A stretch of DNA of 64,000 bases from CBDFKJ01 sp965248805 (GTDB lineage: Bacteria > Pseudomonadota > Alphaproteobacteria > UBA6615): contig CBDFKJ010000005.1 in NCBI GenBank assembly GCA_965248805.1, forward strand, positions 367,171-431,170, in the 5' to 3' direction. A program made the position numbers and the translations under genes. The number at the start of each line of letters is the position of its first letter. Position 1 is the first letter of the stretch. Shown here piece after piece: positions 48,197-55,971 of the stretch. A model generated the notes under the pieces. The model made no database searches and had not been told where the DNA came from. It worked only from the letters and a program-made list of their open reading frames with translations.

Positions 48197-48326
48197 TCAC
48201 GCATTAATGAACTTCCGCTTTGCTGAATTGAACTGGTTGCGGCACCCGGCCGAGCAGAACCGCTTGGCATAGGCGCCGCGCCTTGCCGGCGCGAACTCCA
48301 CCGTGCACCAGGGGGCATTCCGTCAT
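48197..48326 (-). pseudogene. Small zinc-ribbon phage protein, frameshifted near its start
   Basis: After ATG 48326 the sequence would encode TECPWCTVEFAPARRG and AYAKRFCSAGCRNQF, a Cys-x2-Cys...Cys-x3-Cys zinc-binding protein ending at 48197. The run of five C at 48311-48315 must be four to join the start to the rest. The start overlaps the stop of the DUF5131 remnant (ATGA). Confidence 0.55.
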
Positions 48327-48712
48327 TGCGGGTACTCGTCCCACGTCCTGCGGTCCAGGTGGCGGCCAGCGAGACGCTTACCGACATGGGCCATCGCCGG
48401 CTGACACCGGCCCCACGGGTGACGCACGGCGCCAGGCACGACGTCGGCGCGGAACGCGGCATCGTTCGGCACCCACGTGCCCCATTGCTTGAAGAAGAAC
48501 GGCACGCCAACCGCCTGGCATTGATCGCGGAGCCCTCGCGCCCACTCGGGGTGCATGGGCCGCGCGCCCGGACCAGACTCGCCTCCGACGATGACCCAAT
48601 GGATCGGCGATGGCACGCCGTCCGGCACATCTACCGGGCCGTCCATGTCGAATATTGCCACCTGCGCCAGCAACGGCTCCGCCGAGACGAACCGCACCAC
48701 GGTAGGTAAGGT
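48323..48712 (-). pseudogene. DUF5131 (phage Gp37-like) protein, C-terminal remnant
   Basis: VRFVSAEPLLAQVAIFD, HWVIVGGESGPGARPMHPEW, VPFFFKQWGTW and DRRTWDEYPQ are the C-terminal half of a DUF5131 protein. The N-terminal half, including its Fe-S-like Cys cluster region, is missing. Upstream DNA instead encodes a MazG-like protein in a different frame. Confidence 0.78.
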
Positions 48713-49268
48713 TCCACCTCCGCCGACGGTTGATTTGCATTTTCGCGTCAACCGCTTCCGCAAGATCGCCGCCGGTTATTTCCGCTACGCCCATCAGAAC
48801 AATGACCACATCGGCGACCTCCATCATTATGTTGTGGTGTCGCGGATCTGGCGTGGTCACTGCACGCAGCAACTCTGCCATCTCTTCGTTTGCGCGCGCC
48901 GTCATGCGTGCAAGACTTGGCGGCTTTCCGAACGTCTTGGCGCGCCATTCCTCAATTGTCCGCTGCGTCTCTCTCACGCCTTTGCTCTCTTGAGTTCGAC
49001 GCGGCGCGGCCTCGGCTTGCCTGAGCGTCGCCTGCTGATCGTCCGACAGTGCTTCGTAGTGCCCGCGGTTCTTCGTCTTGAAGTCTGAGATGGCGATGCC
49101 GGTGGGCGCGCTCGCGTAGGCACCCATCGCTCGTGTGACGAACGCTTCGGCCGGCGATGGCTTATGGCTGGTGGGCGAGGCGGATGATTCAGGCTGGGCC
49201 GGGGCAGCGTCGCCCTCATCCTGACCGGATTGTGTGGTCGCATCGTCCTCCGGCTTGACCTCGCCCAT
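48378..49268 (-). CDS. MazG-like nucleotide pyrophosphohydrolase, C-terminus fused out of frame
   Basis: The homologous part is TIEEWRAKTFGKPPSLARM, RANEEMAELLRAV and MMEVADVVIVLMGVAEITGG ending AKMQINRRRRW near 48714, an all-alpha NTP pyrophosphatase with the EExxE-like and ExxD metal ligands. The upstream 100 residues (from about 49268) belong to a Ser/Pro-rich segment that another frame would end at RVELKRAKA (48974), so the true start may be a GTG near 49080. After 48714 the frame runs on through DUF5131 DNA, which suggests a deletion joined the two genes. Confidence 0.6.
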   Translation of the reverse strand: MGEVKPEDDATTQSGQDEGDAAPAQPESSASPTSHKPSPAEAFVTRAMGAYASAPTGIAISDFKTKNRGHYEALSDDQQATLRQAEAAPRRTQESKGVRETQRTIEEWRAKTFGKPPSLARMTARANEEMAELLRAVTTPDPRHHNIMMEVADVVIVLMGVAEITGGDLAEAVDAKMQINRRRRWNLTYRGAVRLGGAVAGAGGNIRHGRPGRCAGRRAIADPLGHRRRRVWSGRAAHAPRVGARAPRSMPGGWRAVLLQAMGHVGAERCRVPRRRRAWRRASPVGPVSAGDGPCR

Positions 49269-49276
49269 AGTGGTGA

Positions 49277-49299
49277 CGGCAGGACTCGCACCTGCAACC
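49277..49299 (-). repeat. Partial copy of the tRNA T-arm
   Basis: 22 of 23 bases match 45992-46014 of the tRNA in inverted orientation (single T-to-G change in the T loop). The rest of a tRNA is not present around it. Possibly a relic attachment site or a captured tRNA fragment. Confidence 0.7.
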
Positions 49300-49362
49300 C
49301 GCGCAGGGATTGTGAGGCGGCCCAGTAGGCGCGCATTAGGGTGTCGAGGTCGACGGTCGCGC

Positions 49363-49713
49363 TCATGCGCCATCTCCCGTCGCCCTGGCGATGGCAGCGC
49401 GGTTGGCGTCGATCAGGGCGTTGTACTCGGCCAGTCCTTTGCCTTCCGCTGGGTCAGTAATTCCTCCGGCACTGTTCGTGATGCTGTCGTAGATGACGTC
49501 GCGCTCGGCGATCAGCGTCCGGTTGCTCGCCTTCAGCGCCTCCAGCATCTCGGGCGCGGCCGCGATCAGGCAGGCGTTGGCTTCGACGGTGGTTTTCTCC
49601 GAGACATAGCCACACAGTGCGACGAGAGGCGTGTCGCCACTGGCACTGATGAATTGCGGCTGCCCCCAGTCACTTCGGGTTACGCACCAAGGCGCCGGCG
49701 TGTGCTTCGTCAT
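49363..49713 (-). CDS. Ead/Ea22-like small phage protein
   Basis: 116 residues: starts TKHTPAPWCVTRSDWG and has EANACLIAAAPEMLEALKA, a pattern very common in temperate phages. Starts in the ATGA overlap with the upstream paralogue. Function unknown. Confidence 0.75.
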   Translation of the reverse strand: MTKHTPAPWCVTRSDWGQPQFISASGDTPLVALCGYVSEKTTVEANACLIAAAPEMLEALKASNRTLIAERDVIYDSITNSAGGITDPAEGKGLAEYNALIDANRAAIARATGDGA

Positions 49714-50069
49714 GCCGCATCCTCCGTCTTCGCGATGGCGGCGCGGGCGAGGTCGCATAGCGTCTTCGTCGTCGCTTCATCGGCGCCGGTAAGTTGCAGC
49801 CACCGCAGCCGCTTGGTTTCATCCCATGGGTCGCTGTGAAAGAGGATCAGTGCCTCGGCAACGTCGCGTAGGTTCGGCGCGGCGGCGATCAGGCAGGCGT
49901 TGGCTTCGCTTTCAGCCGCCTGCGAACGTCGCGCAAAAGCGTGCGGCATTTCGCATATCAGTGTGCGCTCGCCTGAAGTAACGTCCTTGCAAACTGTAAA
50001 TCGCCCGTTCGGTCCGAAAGAACTGCGGTTAAGTTCAGCAATCCAAGGTCCAGGCGTGTGCTCAGCCAT
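49710..50069 (-). CDS. Ead/Ea22-like small phage protein, paralogue
   Basis: 119 residues, AEHTPGPWIAELNRSS and EANACLIAAAPNLRDVAEAL. Same family as the following gene; probably a tandem duplication within the operon. Overlaps both neighbours. Confidence 0.75.
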   Translation of the reverse strand: MAEHTPGPWIAELNRSSFGPNGRFTVCKDVTSGERTLICEMPHAFARRSQAAESEANACLIAAAPNLRDVAEALILFHSDPWDETKRLRWLQLTGADEATTKTLCDLARAAIAKTEDAA

Positions 50070-50377
50070 CACGCCGCCTCTTTCGAGCACGAGAACGCCG
50101 CGCCCATCGCTAGCGCGCATTCCGCCTCACGCTGGCGCTCGAACCACTCTCGCCGCAGCATCACCTCGTCGTCGACGACCACCGCGTCCCAATCGGGGCT
50201 GACGCCCAGCAGGCGCTCTCCTGGCTTGAGCCACGACCAATCGAGGACCTGGGCTAGCGCTTCGCCCGCCGATGCGGCCCAGAAGGGCGTGACCTCAAGG
50301 TCGCCGCCGAGGTTGATCCAGTCGATGTAGTAGCGCTTCGGGAGATGGTCGATGTCGTGGTCGAAAGTGGTGGGCAT
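50069..50377 (-). CDS. Phage hypothetical protein
   Basis: 102 residues, first gene of the minus-strand phage operon, with a good GGAGG 7 bases before ATG 50377. Acidic and soluble (DWINLGGDLEVTPFWAAS). Not recognised. The promoter and operator at 50419-50447 lie just upstream. Confidence 0.7.
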   Translation of the reverse strand: MPTTFDHDIDHLPKRYYIDWINLGGDLEVTPFWAASAGEALAQVLDWSWLKPGERLLGVSPDWDAVVVDDEVMLRREWFERQREAECALAMGAAFSCSKEAA

Positions 50378-50418
50378 TCCATCCTCCCGCGTGGGCCAAC
50401 GTGCCGTGCCGGGAGGAA

Positions 50419-50447
50419 GTAAAGCATCACTTTATATGGATAGTCAA
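50419..50447 (-). promoter_or_regulatory. Promoter with putative CI operator for the minus-strand phage operon
   Basis: On the minus strand TTGACT is followed after 17 bases by CTTTAC, with the dyad AAAGTGATGCTTT (50421-50433) across the -10 region. The plus-strand cro promoter at 53380-53408 has the same arrangement: TTGACC, 17 bases, CTTTAG and AAAGTCATGCTTT. Confidence 0.7.
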
Positions 50448-50915
50448 GTGTGCCTTTAGCTTTGTGCGCTGCTGCCATATTCGCCCCTCGCGTCGCACGG
50501 CGCGTGGGTGGCCGCTGAGATGCCGATGTTTGCTGCTTATGATTCAGAAATGCGCTTTGGCAACAGAGCACTGACTGGGCAATGGGCCTACTATGGAGGG
50601 CGCCTGCCACTCGAGTGTGTCAGGGATCGGCGCCAGCGTTGGCTTCTCGGCTGGGCAGCCTCGGCTACTTGGCTCGATGGTCACCATGCACCGAGCTGTC
50701 AAAGAGACAACGAAAAGGAACCATCTGGCTCACTGTATACCAAGACGCAAACCGCCAAGACATCTCGGCCGATCAACGCAATCAACCTCTGCTCGGCAAG
50801 GTTGACCCCGTAGGCCCTCTTGGTGTCGATGTTATGCGGGAGATCTTGTATATTAAATTGGCCAGCAAATATTGGCACGATTTAGTTGGCATGGGTCGCG
50901 GAATGCATTGGGCCA
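50448..50915. other. Non-coding stretch
   Basis: No convincing gene on either strand; possible frames have unlikely composition. A second AAAG-containing stretch lies just upstream of the promoter at 50453-50463. Confidence 0.4.
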
Positions 50916-51077
50916 CTATCTACAGAGATCGGCATGCGCGGCAACAAAAGCCTCGACCTCCGCCTTCACGGCCTCGGCCAGGAGCCGGCGGGCACCCGAC
51001 CGCAGCACTTGTGTCAGCGGATCCTCGATCGAAATCTTCTCTGGATGGGAAAACGAAACAACCGTATCTTCGTGCAT
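50916..51077 (-). pseudogene. IS256-family transposase, N-terminal fragment
   Basis: 53 codons from ATG 51077: DPLTQVLRSGARRLLAEAVK then AEVEAFVAAHADLCR and stop. This is the start of a mutator-type (IS256) transposase; the remaining 350 residues are absent. The upstream part of the IS may extend to about 51170. Confidence 0.78.
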
Positions 51078-51384
51078 GGCGTATCCTTCCTTCGTGGAGT
51101 TAGGCGACCTCAACAATCGCCAGGATACGCCGCCTCTACATCACGCCATCACCAAGATTCAGCTATAGCTCCTATCTACAACCGCTAGGCTCGCTTTCCT
51201 GGCCGCCTCTATATCAATGCATGTTCCACTTTCACCTGTATCAATTAGTGCCATTCCTGTTACCGTGGTGGCGGCAAGTCGTGGTATCATCGGCTGCTAT
51301 GGTTGATGTCCCGGCCATCCAGGCTCTAGATTGGCCTTCTCCGAGCTGGCGATGTAGCGATTCGATTAACCAGAATCAATACTG
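51078..51384. other. IS256 upstream debris and AT-rich leader of the sulfotransferase gene
   Basis: 51078-51170 looks like the 5' leader of the IS256 copy. 51200-51384 is notably AT-rich and must hold the promoter of the sulfotransferase gene. No further gene seen. Confidence 0.4.
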
Positions 51385-52221
51385 ATGCAGACACCGCCGT
51401 TAAGTGAAATTGAGTTACTGAGAGCTACGCGTGACGGTGTGCTTGATCCAGCGCATGTATTCGGGCACATTGAAGGGGGATCTTCTCCGTTCTATTTGAT
51501 TTGTAATTCTGTCCCAAAGTCAGGAACCTACCTCATACTTGAGATTGCGAAGAAAATCGGGTTCGCGGATATTAAATTTCATCTTTGGAACGACTATATT
51601 CGCCGTCGCATTGACGATATGAATGTTGATCATGAGCGGCCGGTCCCCGCGATACTGTCTACCGCTGCACTTGCCCCTGGAACAACGGTTCCGGCCCATC
51701 TTCGCTATTCATTTGTTCTCGAAAACGCTTTGCTCTCGCGTCCGGAGCACAGGATGTTATTCATTATCCGCGACCCGCGCGACCTCGTAATAAGCCGGTC
51801 TGACTTCGTGCGCTCCAAAGCATACTTAAGTCGTCCATGGAACGCCTACTTGCAGCGCAAACGAGCCCGGGAATTGCCGTCCGACGAGGAGTCGATATCT
51901 GCGCAGATCGAATCGCATCTGAGCCGCAAACTGGACGAATTTCTGCCCTGGCTACACTCTCCAGCAGGCCTCACCGTACGGTTTGAGGATCTCTATTCAG
52001 ACCTCACGCAAGTTGGCGAAGCCCCGACGCTGAAAAAAATTTTAGATTACCTTGAAATCAACGTTGATTTGCAGAGTTTGAGATCGGTTTTAGACAAGAG
52101 CCGAACTTCATCCGGGCGTGAGAAAAAAATCGGCATTTGGCGTGAACGGATGACGCCGAAGCATCTCGAGCGCATTTGTCAGCCCGATTTTCAGAAGCTC
52201 GTCGTTCAATTCGGCTACTAA
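51385..52221 (+). CDS. Sulfotransferase-domain protein, horizontally acquired cargo
   Basis: 278 residues. The PAPS-binding 5'-phosphosulfate loop is VPKSGTYLILEIAKK and the 3'-phosphate site MLFIIRDPRDLVISRSDF. Transfers sulfate from PAPS to an unknown carbohydrate or small-molecule acceptor. Base composition is clearly more AT-rich than its neighbours and codon use differs. It is flanked by IS256 and IS1182 debris, and the stop codon TAA coincides with the start of the IS remnant, so the last residues may have been altered. Confidence 0.85.
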   Translation: MQTPPLSEIELLRATRDGVLDPAHVFGHIEGGSSPFYLICNSVPKSGTYLILEIAKKIGFADIKFHLWNDYIRRRIDDMNVDHERPVPAILSTAALAPGTTVPAHLRYSFVLENALLSRPEHRMLFIIRDPRDLVISRSDFVRSKAYLSRPWNAYLQRKRARELPSDEESISAQIESHLSRKLDEFLPWLHSPAGLTVRFEDLYSDLTQVGEAPTLKKILDYLEINVDLQSLRSVLDKSRTSSGREKKIGIWRERMTPKHLERICQPDFQKLVVQFGY

Positions 52222-52479
52222 CGCCCCGGTGGGGTTCCCGGACGTCCGATCCCTGGCACGTAGTAGGGCTCACACAGGTCCTCGGCGAACGCATCGAAAC
52301 CGGCATCGACCAGCCAGCTGGTCGTAAAACACGTGGCCGGGCGAGCGAGGCATCTCTGCCCAACTGACCATCAAGTCCACCTGTCGATCCCCTTGTCGTC
52401 CCAACGCCATGACGAAGCTCCCGACTCGAACCATGCCCTCGTCACAGAGTCAGATGGCCGCGACTTTTTCAACGGGCTG
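52219..52479 (-). mobile_element. IS1182-type remnant (copy D lineage)
   Basis: About 260 bp matching 8846-9113 almost base for base, including the terminal CAACGGGCTG, with a 9-base deletion near 52310. It carries only the first 80 codons of the transposase. Flanked on the right by TTAG. Confidence 0.85.
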
Positions 52480-52608
52480 TTAGGTCGTGGTGGCGCAAGC
52501 GTTTTCCGACCGGACCCTGCGCGAATGCGGGCCATTTGGTCAATGGTGCCGGCTTCCCGATCCCTGTGCCGGCCGTCCCCGTCGATTTCCACCGCTCCGC
52601 CCCGATAA

Positions 52609-53334
52609 TTACAGACTCCCCGCCGCCCAAACGACGCGCCCGAGCACTTCAACATGCTCGCTAGAATCAGGCGGGATAGACTCGTCTGGGTAGCGCTCGC
52701 GATTGTCGGATCGGATGATCCACCCACCATCATAACGGTGATACAGGCGCTTCACGCGTAGTTCGTCGCGGTACCGGATCGCGTGCACCTTGCCGTCCTC
52801 AAAGTCGTCGCCGATCCGGGTATGCACCAGCAAGATATCGCCATCGTTAATCGTCGGCTCCATGGAATCTCCGGTGGCATCCATCAGCATCAGTGCGCCC
52901 CCGTACAGGCCCTTGGACTTGACCCACGCCGTCTCGAAGGGGAGCGCCGGCCCCTGTTCTTCGGTAAAAACAATCTCGCCGCTGCCAGCCGATAGGCGAG
53001 CGTAGGAGCGGGGTACGAAAACATACTTGTCATCTGGAAGATCCTCCGGGGAATCCCAAACAACAATGCGTTTGGAACTCAGATCAGCGTTTGATTTGGG
53101 AGCAAGAGATCGGCCAATTTGGCCTCCTCCTGACATCAACCACACGATCTCGGTGCCAGTTTCTGCCGAAATCGTCGGAAGGTGTCGCATTGCGATTTTG
53201 CCATCTCGCAGCCATCCGGTGACCGCTTGAACGCTAACGCCGCATCGTTCGGCAATTTGGGCGTTTGTAACTCCGCTCCCGCGAAGCGCTTCCCGAAGCC
53301 TGCTTGCCAAGCCTTGGCGGTCCTTATCAAGCAT
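52609..53334 (-). CDS. Phage repressor (CI-like, S24 peptidase)
   Basis: 241 residues. N-terminal helix-turn-helix (TNAQIAERCGVSVQAVTGWL) and C-terminal LexA-like autopeptidase with catalytic Ser in TGDSMEPTINDGD and Lys in ELRVKRLYHRYDG. It would keep the prophage silent and be cleaved under RecA stimulation. Divergent from the cro-like gene across an operator region. Confidence 0.92.
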   Translation of the reverse strand: MLDKDRQGLASRLREALRGSGVTNAQIAERCGVSVQAVTGWLRDGKIAMRHLPTISAETGTEIVWLMSGGGQIGRSLAPKSNADLSSKRIVVWDSPEDLPDDKYVFVPRSYARLSAGSGEIVFTEEQGPALPFETAWVKSKGLYGGALMLMDATGDSMEPTINDGDILLVHTRIGDDFEDGKVHAIRYRDELRVKRLYHRYDGGWIIRSDNRERYPDESIPPDSSEHVEVLGRVVWAAGSL

Positions 53335-53413
53335 TGCTTGATTTTGGCGCAAGCCACGGCCGTGGCAAGCAAGTGTGGCTTGACCAAAGATATAAAGTCA
53401 TGCTTTAGTTGCG
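53335..53413. promoter_or_regulatory. CI/Cro operator-promoter region
   Basis: Contains TTGACC (53380-53385), 17 bases, CTTTAG (53403-53408), with dyad AAAGTCATGCTTT at 53394-53406 overlapping the -10 region. A separate perfect 14-bp palindrome GCCACGGCCGTGGC lies at 53353-53366, nearer the repressor gene, and is a second operator candidate. Confidence 0.7.
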
Positions 53414-53662
53414 ATGATGATTAACCCATTGAATCGCGCCATCGCGCACTTTGGTGGCCGGGTCGCCTTCGCGGGAGCATTGGGCGTGACACCGCAGGCT
53501 GTATTCTTGTGGGTCAAGAACGGCCGCGTGTCGGTCGAACGAGCGCTTGCGATAGAAGCTGCCACCGACGGCAAAGTTACACGCCACGATCTGCGTCCTG
53601 ACATCTTCAGCCCCCCGCCGCAGGACTTCCTAGACCAGGACAGGGAGGGGGAGGCGGCGTGA
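53414..53662 (+). CDS. YdaS/Cro-like transcriptional regulator
   Basis: 82 residues. HTH of the YdaS type: AIAHFGGRVAFAGALGVTPQ and AVFLWVKNGRVSVERALAIE. Divergently transcribed from the repressor, as is Cro. The start may be the first or second ATG (53414 or 53417). Its end shares a duplicated motif with the next frame. Confidence 0.88.
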   Translation: MMINPLNRAIAHFGGRVAFAGALGVTPQAVFLWVKNGRVSVERALAIEAATDGKVTRHDLRPDIFSPPPQDFLDQDREGEAA

Positions 53663-53889
53663 TGGTAGAGGCTGGCGCATACACGGTTCCGGCTAGTGCG
53701 GTTCGTCGTCTGGAGGATCGAGTCGTGTCCCGGCCTCTTGCGCCAAGAGCCGTAGAGAGTCGGAAAGTTGTCGTGCTTGAGCGGCGGTCATTTGAAACGT
53801 CAGAGATTGCGACTCTCCCGGTCGCCGTGACCCGCTGCGGCGTTGGCCCGCAGGACTTCCTCGACGAGGCGGAGGGGGAGGCAGCGTGA
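53659..53889 (+). CDS. Small phage protein, uncertain
   Basis: 76 residues overlapping the cro stop (TGATG). Ends VGPQDFLDEAEGEAA, mirroring the end of the cro product PQDFLDQDREGEAA: about 45 bp are duplicated, including the following TGATGGT. The opposite strand also has a plausible frame (53693-54013), so only one is likely to be real. Confidence 0.4.
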   Translation: MMVEAGAYTVPASAVRRLEDRVVSRPLAPRAVESRKVVVLERRSFETSEIATLPVAVTRCGVGPQDFLDEAEGEAA

Positions 53890-54013
53890 TGGTGACGCTG
53901 GGAACGCCTGTCCTGCGGACGTGGCGCCTTATCACCGGGCCGGCTGCCGTTGCCGCCGCGGGAAGCGAGTTCGACGAACTCCAGGAACGGGCGTTTCGTC
54001 TTCGCGCGGTCAT
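53693..54013 (-). CDS. Possible phage protein on the minus strand
   Basis: Reads to a C-terminus SQSLTFQMTAAQARQLSDSL, which looks like genuine protein. It starts 2 bp after the stop of the gene at 54016. The N-terminal half is low-complexity and the frame overlaps the plus-strand frame at 53659. Confidence 0.35.
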   Translation of the reverse strand: MTARRRNARSWSSSNSLPAAATAAGPVIRRHVRRTGVPSVTITLPPPPPRRGSPAGQRRSGSRRPGESQSLTFQMTAAQARQLSDSLRLLAQEAGTRLDPPDDEPH

Positions 54014-54015
54014 GC

Positions 54016-54318
54016 TCAGGCATCGGGCGGATTCGGCAGTTGGGCCATACCGCGAGCATCTTCTGGCAGAGTCCACTCTTGCATCGCTTCGCGCATCAGA
54101 AATTGCAAATCGTCGTCGCTCATCGCGCGCACGTCCTTGGGCAACCAGCGGTATCGCTCGACTATGTAGAAATGGATCGCGTCGATGCCGTCGTGCTGTG
54201 CGTAACCTTCGCGTTCGGCTAGCTCGTCGCCGAAGCATATCAAGGCGAACTTGAGGTTGGCCGCGGCAGTGACGGCATCTGGAGCAAAACCGGAGATGGC
54301 GCGTGACACCTTGGTCAA
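54016..54318 (-). CDS. Phage hypothetical protein
   Basis: About 100 residues with globular composition: AANLKFALICFGDELAERE, IDAIHFYIVERYRWLPKDVR and SDDDLQFLMREAMQEW. The start is unclear (TTG 54318 or GTG close by); an upstream stretch in another frame (RLPEWTVAVEVIDELFDQG) may be its true N-terminus after a frameshift. Confidence 0.55.
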   Translation of the reverse strand: MTKVSRAISGFAPDAVTAAANLKFALICFGDELAEREGYAQHDGIDAIHFYIVERYRWLPKDVRAMSDDDLQFLMREAMQEWTLPEDARGMAQLPNPPDA

Positions 54319-54453
54319 ACAACTCGTCGATGACCTCCACCGCGACGGTCCACTCGGGAAGGCGATCAGGCGGAAGTTTGCCCTGGAAATAGAGTCCTGC
54401 GGATCAGACCAATGAGCGCGTGTCTCCGCCGCCGCACTCTCCGCGCGGGCCGC

Positions 54454-54729
54454 ATGACCATGACGCGGCACCGAACAAGTTTCCGTCAGCCTGCCTCCGA
54501 ATCGCGGCGCCCAGGGGCCTCGCCGCGCACAAAGCTGATCCTCGTGGCCAGGAACCACCGCCCACGGTTGACGGACGCCGGTAGGCGTTTGGCGGTAAGG
54601 GCAGCCAGGCCCCTCACTCTTACGGATGACGACTTCCACAGCCGAATCGTACGCGCACCGGCCGCGCCGGTCGTGGCCAATCGCCGGTGCCGGAATGGAC
54701 ACGATAACCGCGCGGGAGGCGGGAGATGA
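54454..54729 (+). CDS. Small basic phage protein, uncertain
   Basis: 91 residues, Arg-rich (TRHRTSFRQPASESRRP). Overlaps the next start by 4 bases (ATGA), which favours a real, translationally coupled gene. Not recognised. Confidence 0.4.
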   Translation: MTMTRHRTSFRQPASESRRPGASPRTKLILVARNHRPRLTDAGRRLAVRAARPLTLTDDDFHSRIVRAPAAPVVANRRCRNGHDNRAGGGR

Positions 54730-55220
54730 CCAAGCGCCGTGACGTCGGCTCGGTCGACGAAGAGGTCCTGGCCTGCATCAACGCTCATGCGCCCAACGAC
54801 ATTCATGAGGCGACCGGCAAGACGGCCGGCCTGTTCCGCAAGGTCAGCGATCCCGACAGCAGCTACCAGTTGCACTTCATCGACGCCGTGCGTCTGGCGG
54901 CGCTGGACATGCGCCACGGCCGCGAGCCGCGGCTGCTGATCTGCATGGAGCGGTTGGCGCGCGCGCACGCCGAGGATCTGGGCGGCGCGGTGCCGTCCAG
55001 CGCCGATCTCGGCCGGCTGGTGCATCACGCCGGCGCCGAACTGGGCCAAGTGCACAGCGCCATCCTGGAAATGGACGCCGACGGCTGCCGCCACGCCGAG
55101 GAACTGCACACCGTCAAGCGGCAGACCGCCGACGTGCAGCGCATGTGCGAACGCATCCAACAAGCGTGCGACCGCGACCTGGCGGTGCACCGGCGGCTGC
55201 ACTCGGTGGCGGCGGAATGA
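54726..55220 (+). CDS. CII-like phage regulatory protein
   Basis: 164 residues. The N-terminal half (DIHEATGKTAGLFRKVSDPD, HFIDAVRLAALDMRHG) resembles the Phage_CP76/CII regulatory family, in which a helix-turn-helix is followed by a tetramerising helix. The C-terminal half is helical and His-rich. Likely activates lysogenic or early promoters. Confidence 0.65.
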   Translation: MTKRRDVGSVDEEVLACINAHAPNDIHEATGKTAGLFRKVSDPDSSYQLHFIDAVRLAALDMRHGREPRLLICMERLARAHAEDLGGAVPSSADLGRLVHHAGAELGQVHSAILEMDADGCRHAEELHTVKRQTADVQRMCERIQQACDRDLAVHRRLHSVAAE

Positions 55221-55561
55221 AGATCCGTCAGGGTGGACGCCGCGCGGGCGACGGGCGCGGCCCCCGCGCAAACGCTCAGGTGCAAAGGTCAAGCCGGTGC
55301 CATCATCGGGCGCCACAATCGGGGATGGCGCAGCATTACCAAGCGGCCATGCAGAGCCTCGCATCGGCTTATCGGACTAATCAGGGCCAATGGCCGCAAT
55401 CCCCATTGCGTTCCTCCCGGCAGAGACGGCGCCCGCACCCCCACGTGGGCGCCGTCTCGCGCTTCGGTGAATGCATGACCCGGCAGCAGTCCCGGCTCCA
55501 TGCCTTGAGCGGGACGGTCACATCACGCGCAGACCGGGCCACGTTCGCATTGCCGAGCTGA
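55217..55561 (+). CDS. Small phage frame, uncertain
   Basis: Begins in an ATGA overlap with the CII-like gene (KIRQGGRRAGDGRGPR). The second half has shadow-like composition, and another frame encodes the zinc-ribbon peptide at 55471. Real 5' part possible, 3' part doubtful. Confidence 0.3.
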   Translation: MKIRQGGRRAGDGRGPRANAQVQRSSRCHHRAPQSGMAQHYQAAMQSLASAYRTNQGQWPQSPLRSSRQRRRPHPHVGAVSRFGECMTRQQSRLHALSGTVTSRADRATFALPS

Positions 55562-55605
55562 CGTGCCCGGCGTGCGGCGCCGCCGTCGCATCCGGCACGG
55601 CGTAG
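55471..55605 (+). CDS. Small CxxC zinc-ribbon-like peptide
   Basis: 44 residues from ATG 55471, ending RIAELTCPACGAAVASGTA. The terminal CPAC pair is typical of small phage zinc ribbons. The RBS is weak. May be the end of a longer frameshifted gene. Confidence 0.45.
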   Translation: MHDPAAVPAPCLERDGHITRRPGHVRIAELTCPACGAAVASGTA

Positions 55606-55632
55606 AAATCAATTTCAGGAAAGGACACTCGC

Positions 55633-55971
55633 ATGGCCAAAAAACTGAAAGACAACGGCGCCGGCGAGCCTGGTGTCGGGCACAACGTTGGCGAACTGAA
55701 GCGCGACCTGATGCTGGCGGCGCAAGAGATCGCCCGGATCGACGAGCAGATCGCCGAACTTAGGGCCGAGAAGAACCAGATCAAGCAGGCCAAGGTGAAG
55801 GCCCACGGCGTCAAGCTGGCCGACTTCAACACCGTGGCGCGCTGGCGGAGTCTCGAAAACAAGGATCGCAACGAGACCATCGACAACATCCGGCTGTGCT
55901 GCGAGGCGCTGGGGATCGGCGGCCAGGGGGATCTGTTCCCAGCTTCCTCCGAACCGCCGGAGGCGGCCTGA
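55633..55971 (+). CDS. GapR-like DUF2312 protein
   Basis: 112 residues. The core IARIDEQIAELRAEKNQIKQ, then VKAHGVKLADFNTVARWR and NIRLCCEALGI, follows the DUF2312/GapR pattern (helical nucleoid-associated protein that binds overtwisted DNA). A phage-encoded homologue may aid replication. Stop overlaps the next start (TGATG). Confidence 0.78.
   Translation: MAKKLKDNGAGEPGVGHNVGELKRDLMLAAQEIARIDEQIAELRAEKNQIKQAKVKAHGVKLADFNTVARWRSLENKDRNETIDNIRLCCEALGIGGQGDLFPASSEPPEAA

Noticed and set aside
49262..49340. Complete second tRNA gene on the minus strand
   Set aside because: Only the T-arm matches; no acceptor partner, D arm or anticodon arm can be folded.
49269..49373. N-terminal extension of the MazG-like frame
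   Set aside because: It translates the inverted tRNA T-arm copy and has no homology; not a credible protein start.
50448..50915. Several 70-170 codon frames upstream of the IS256 fragment
   Set aside because: Overlapping in all frames with unlikely composition; no RBS or known motif.
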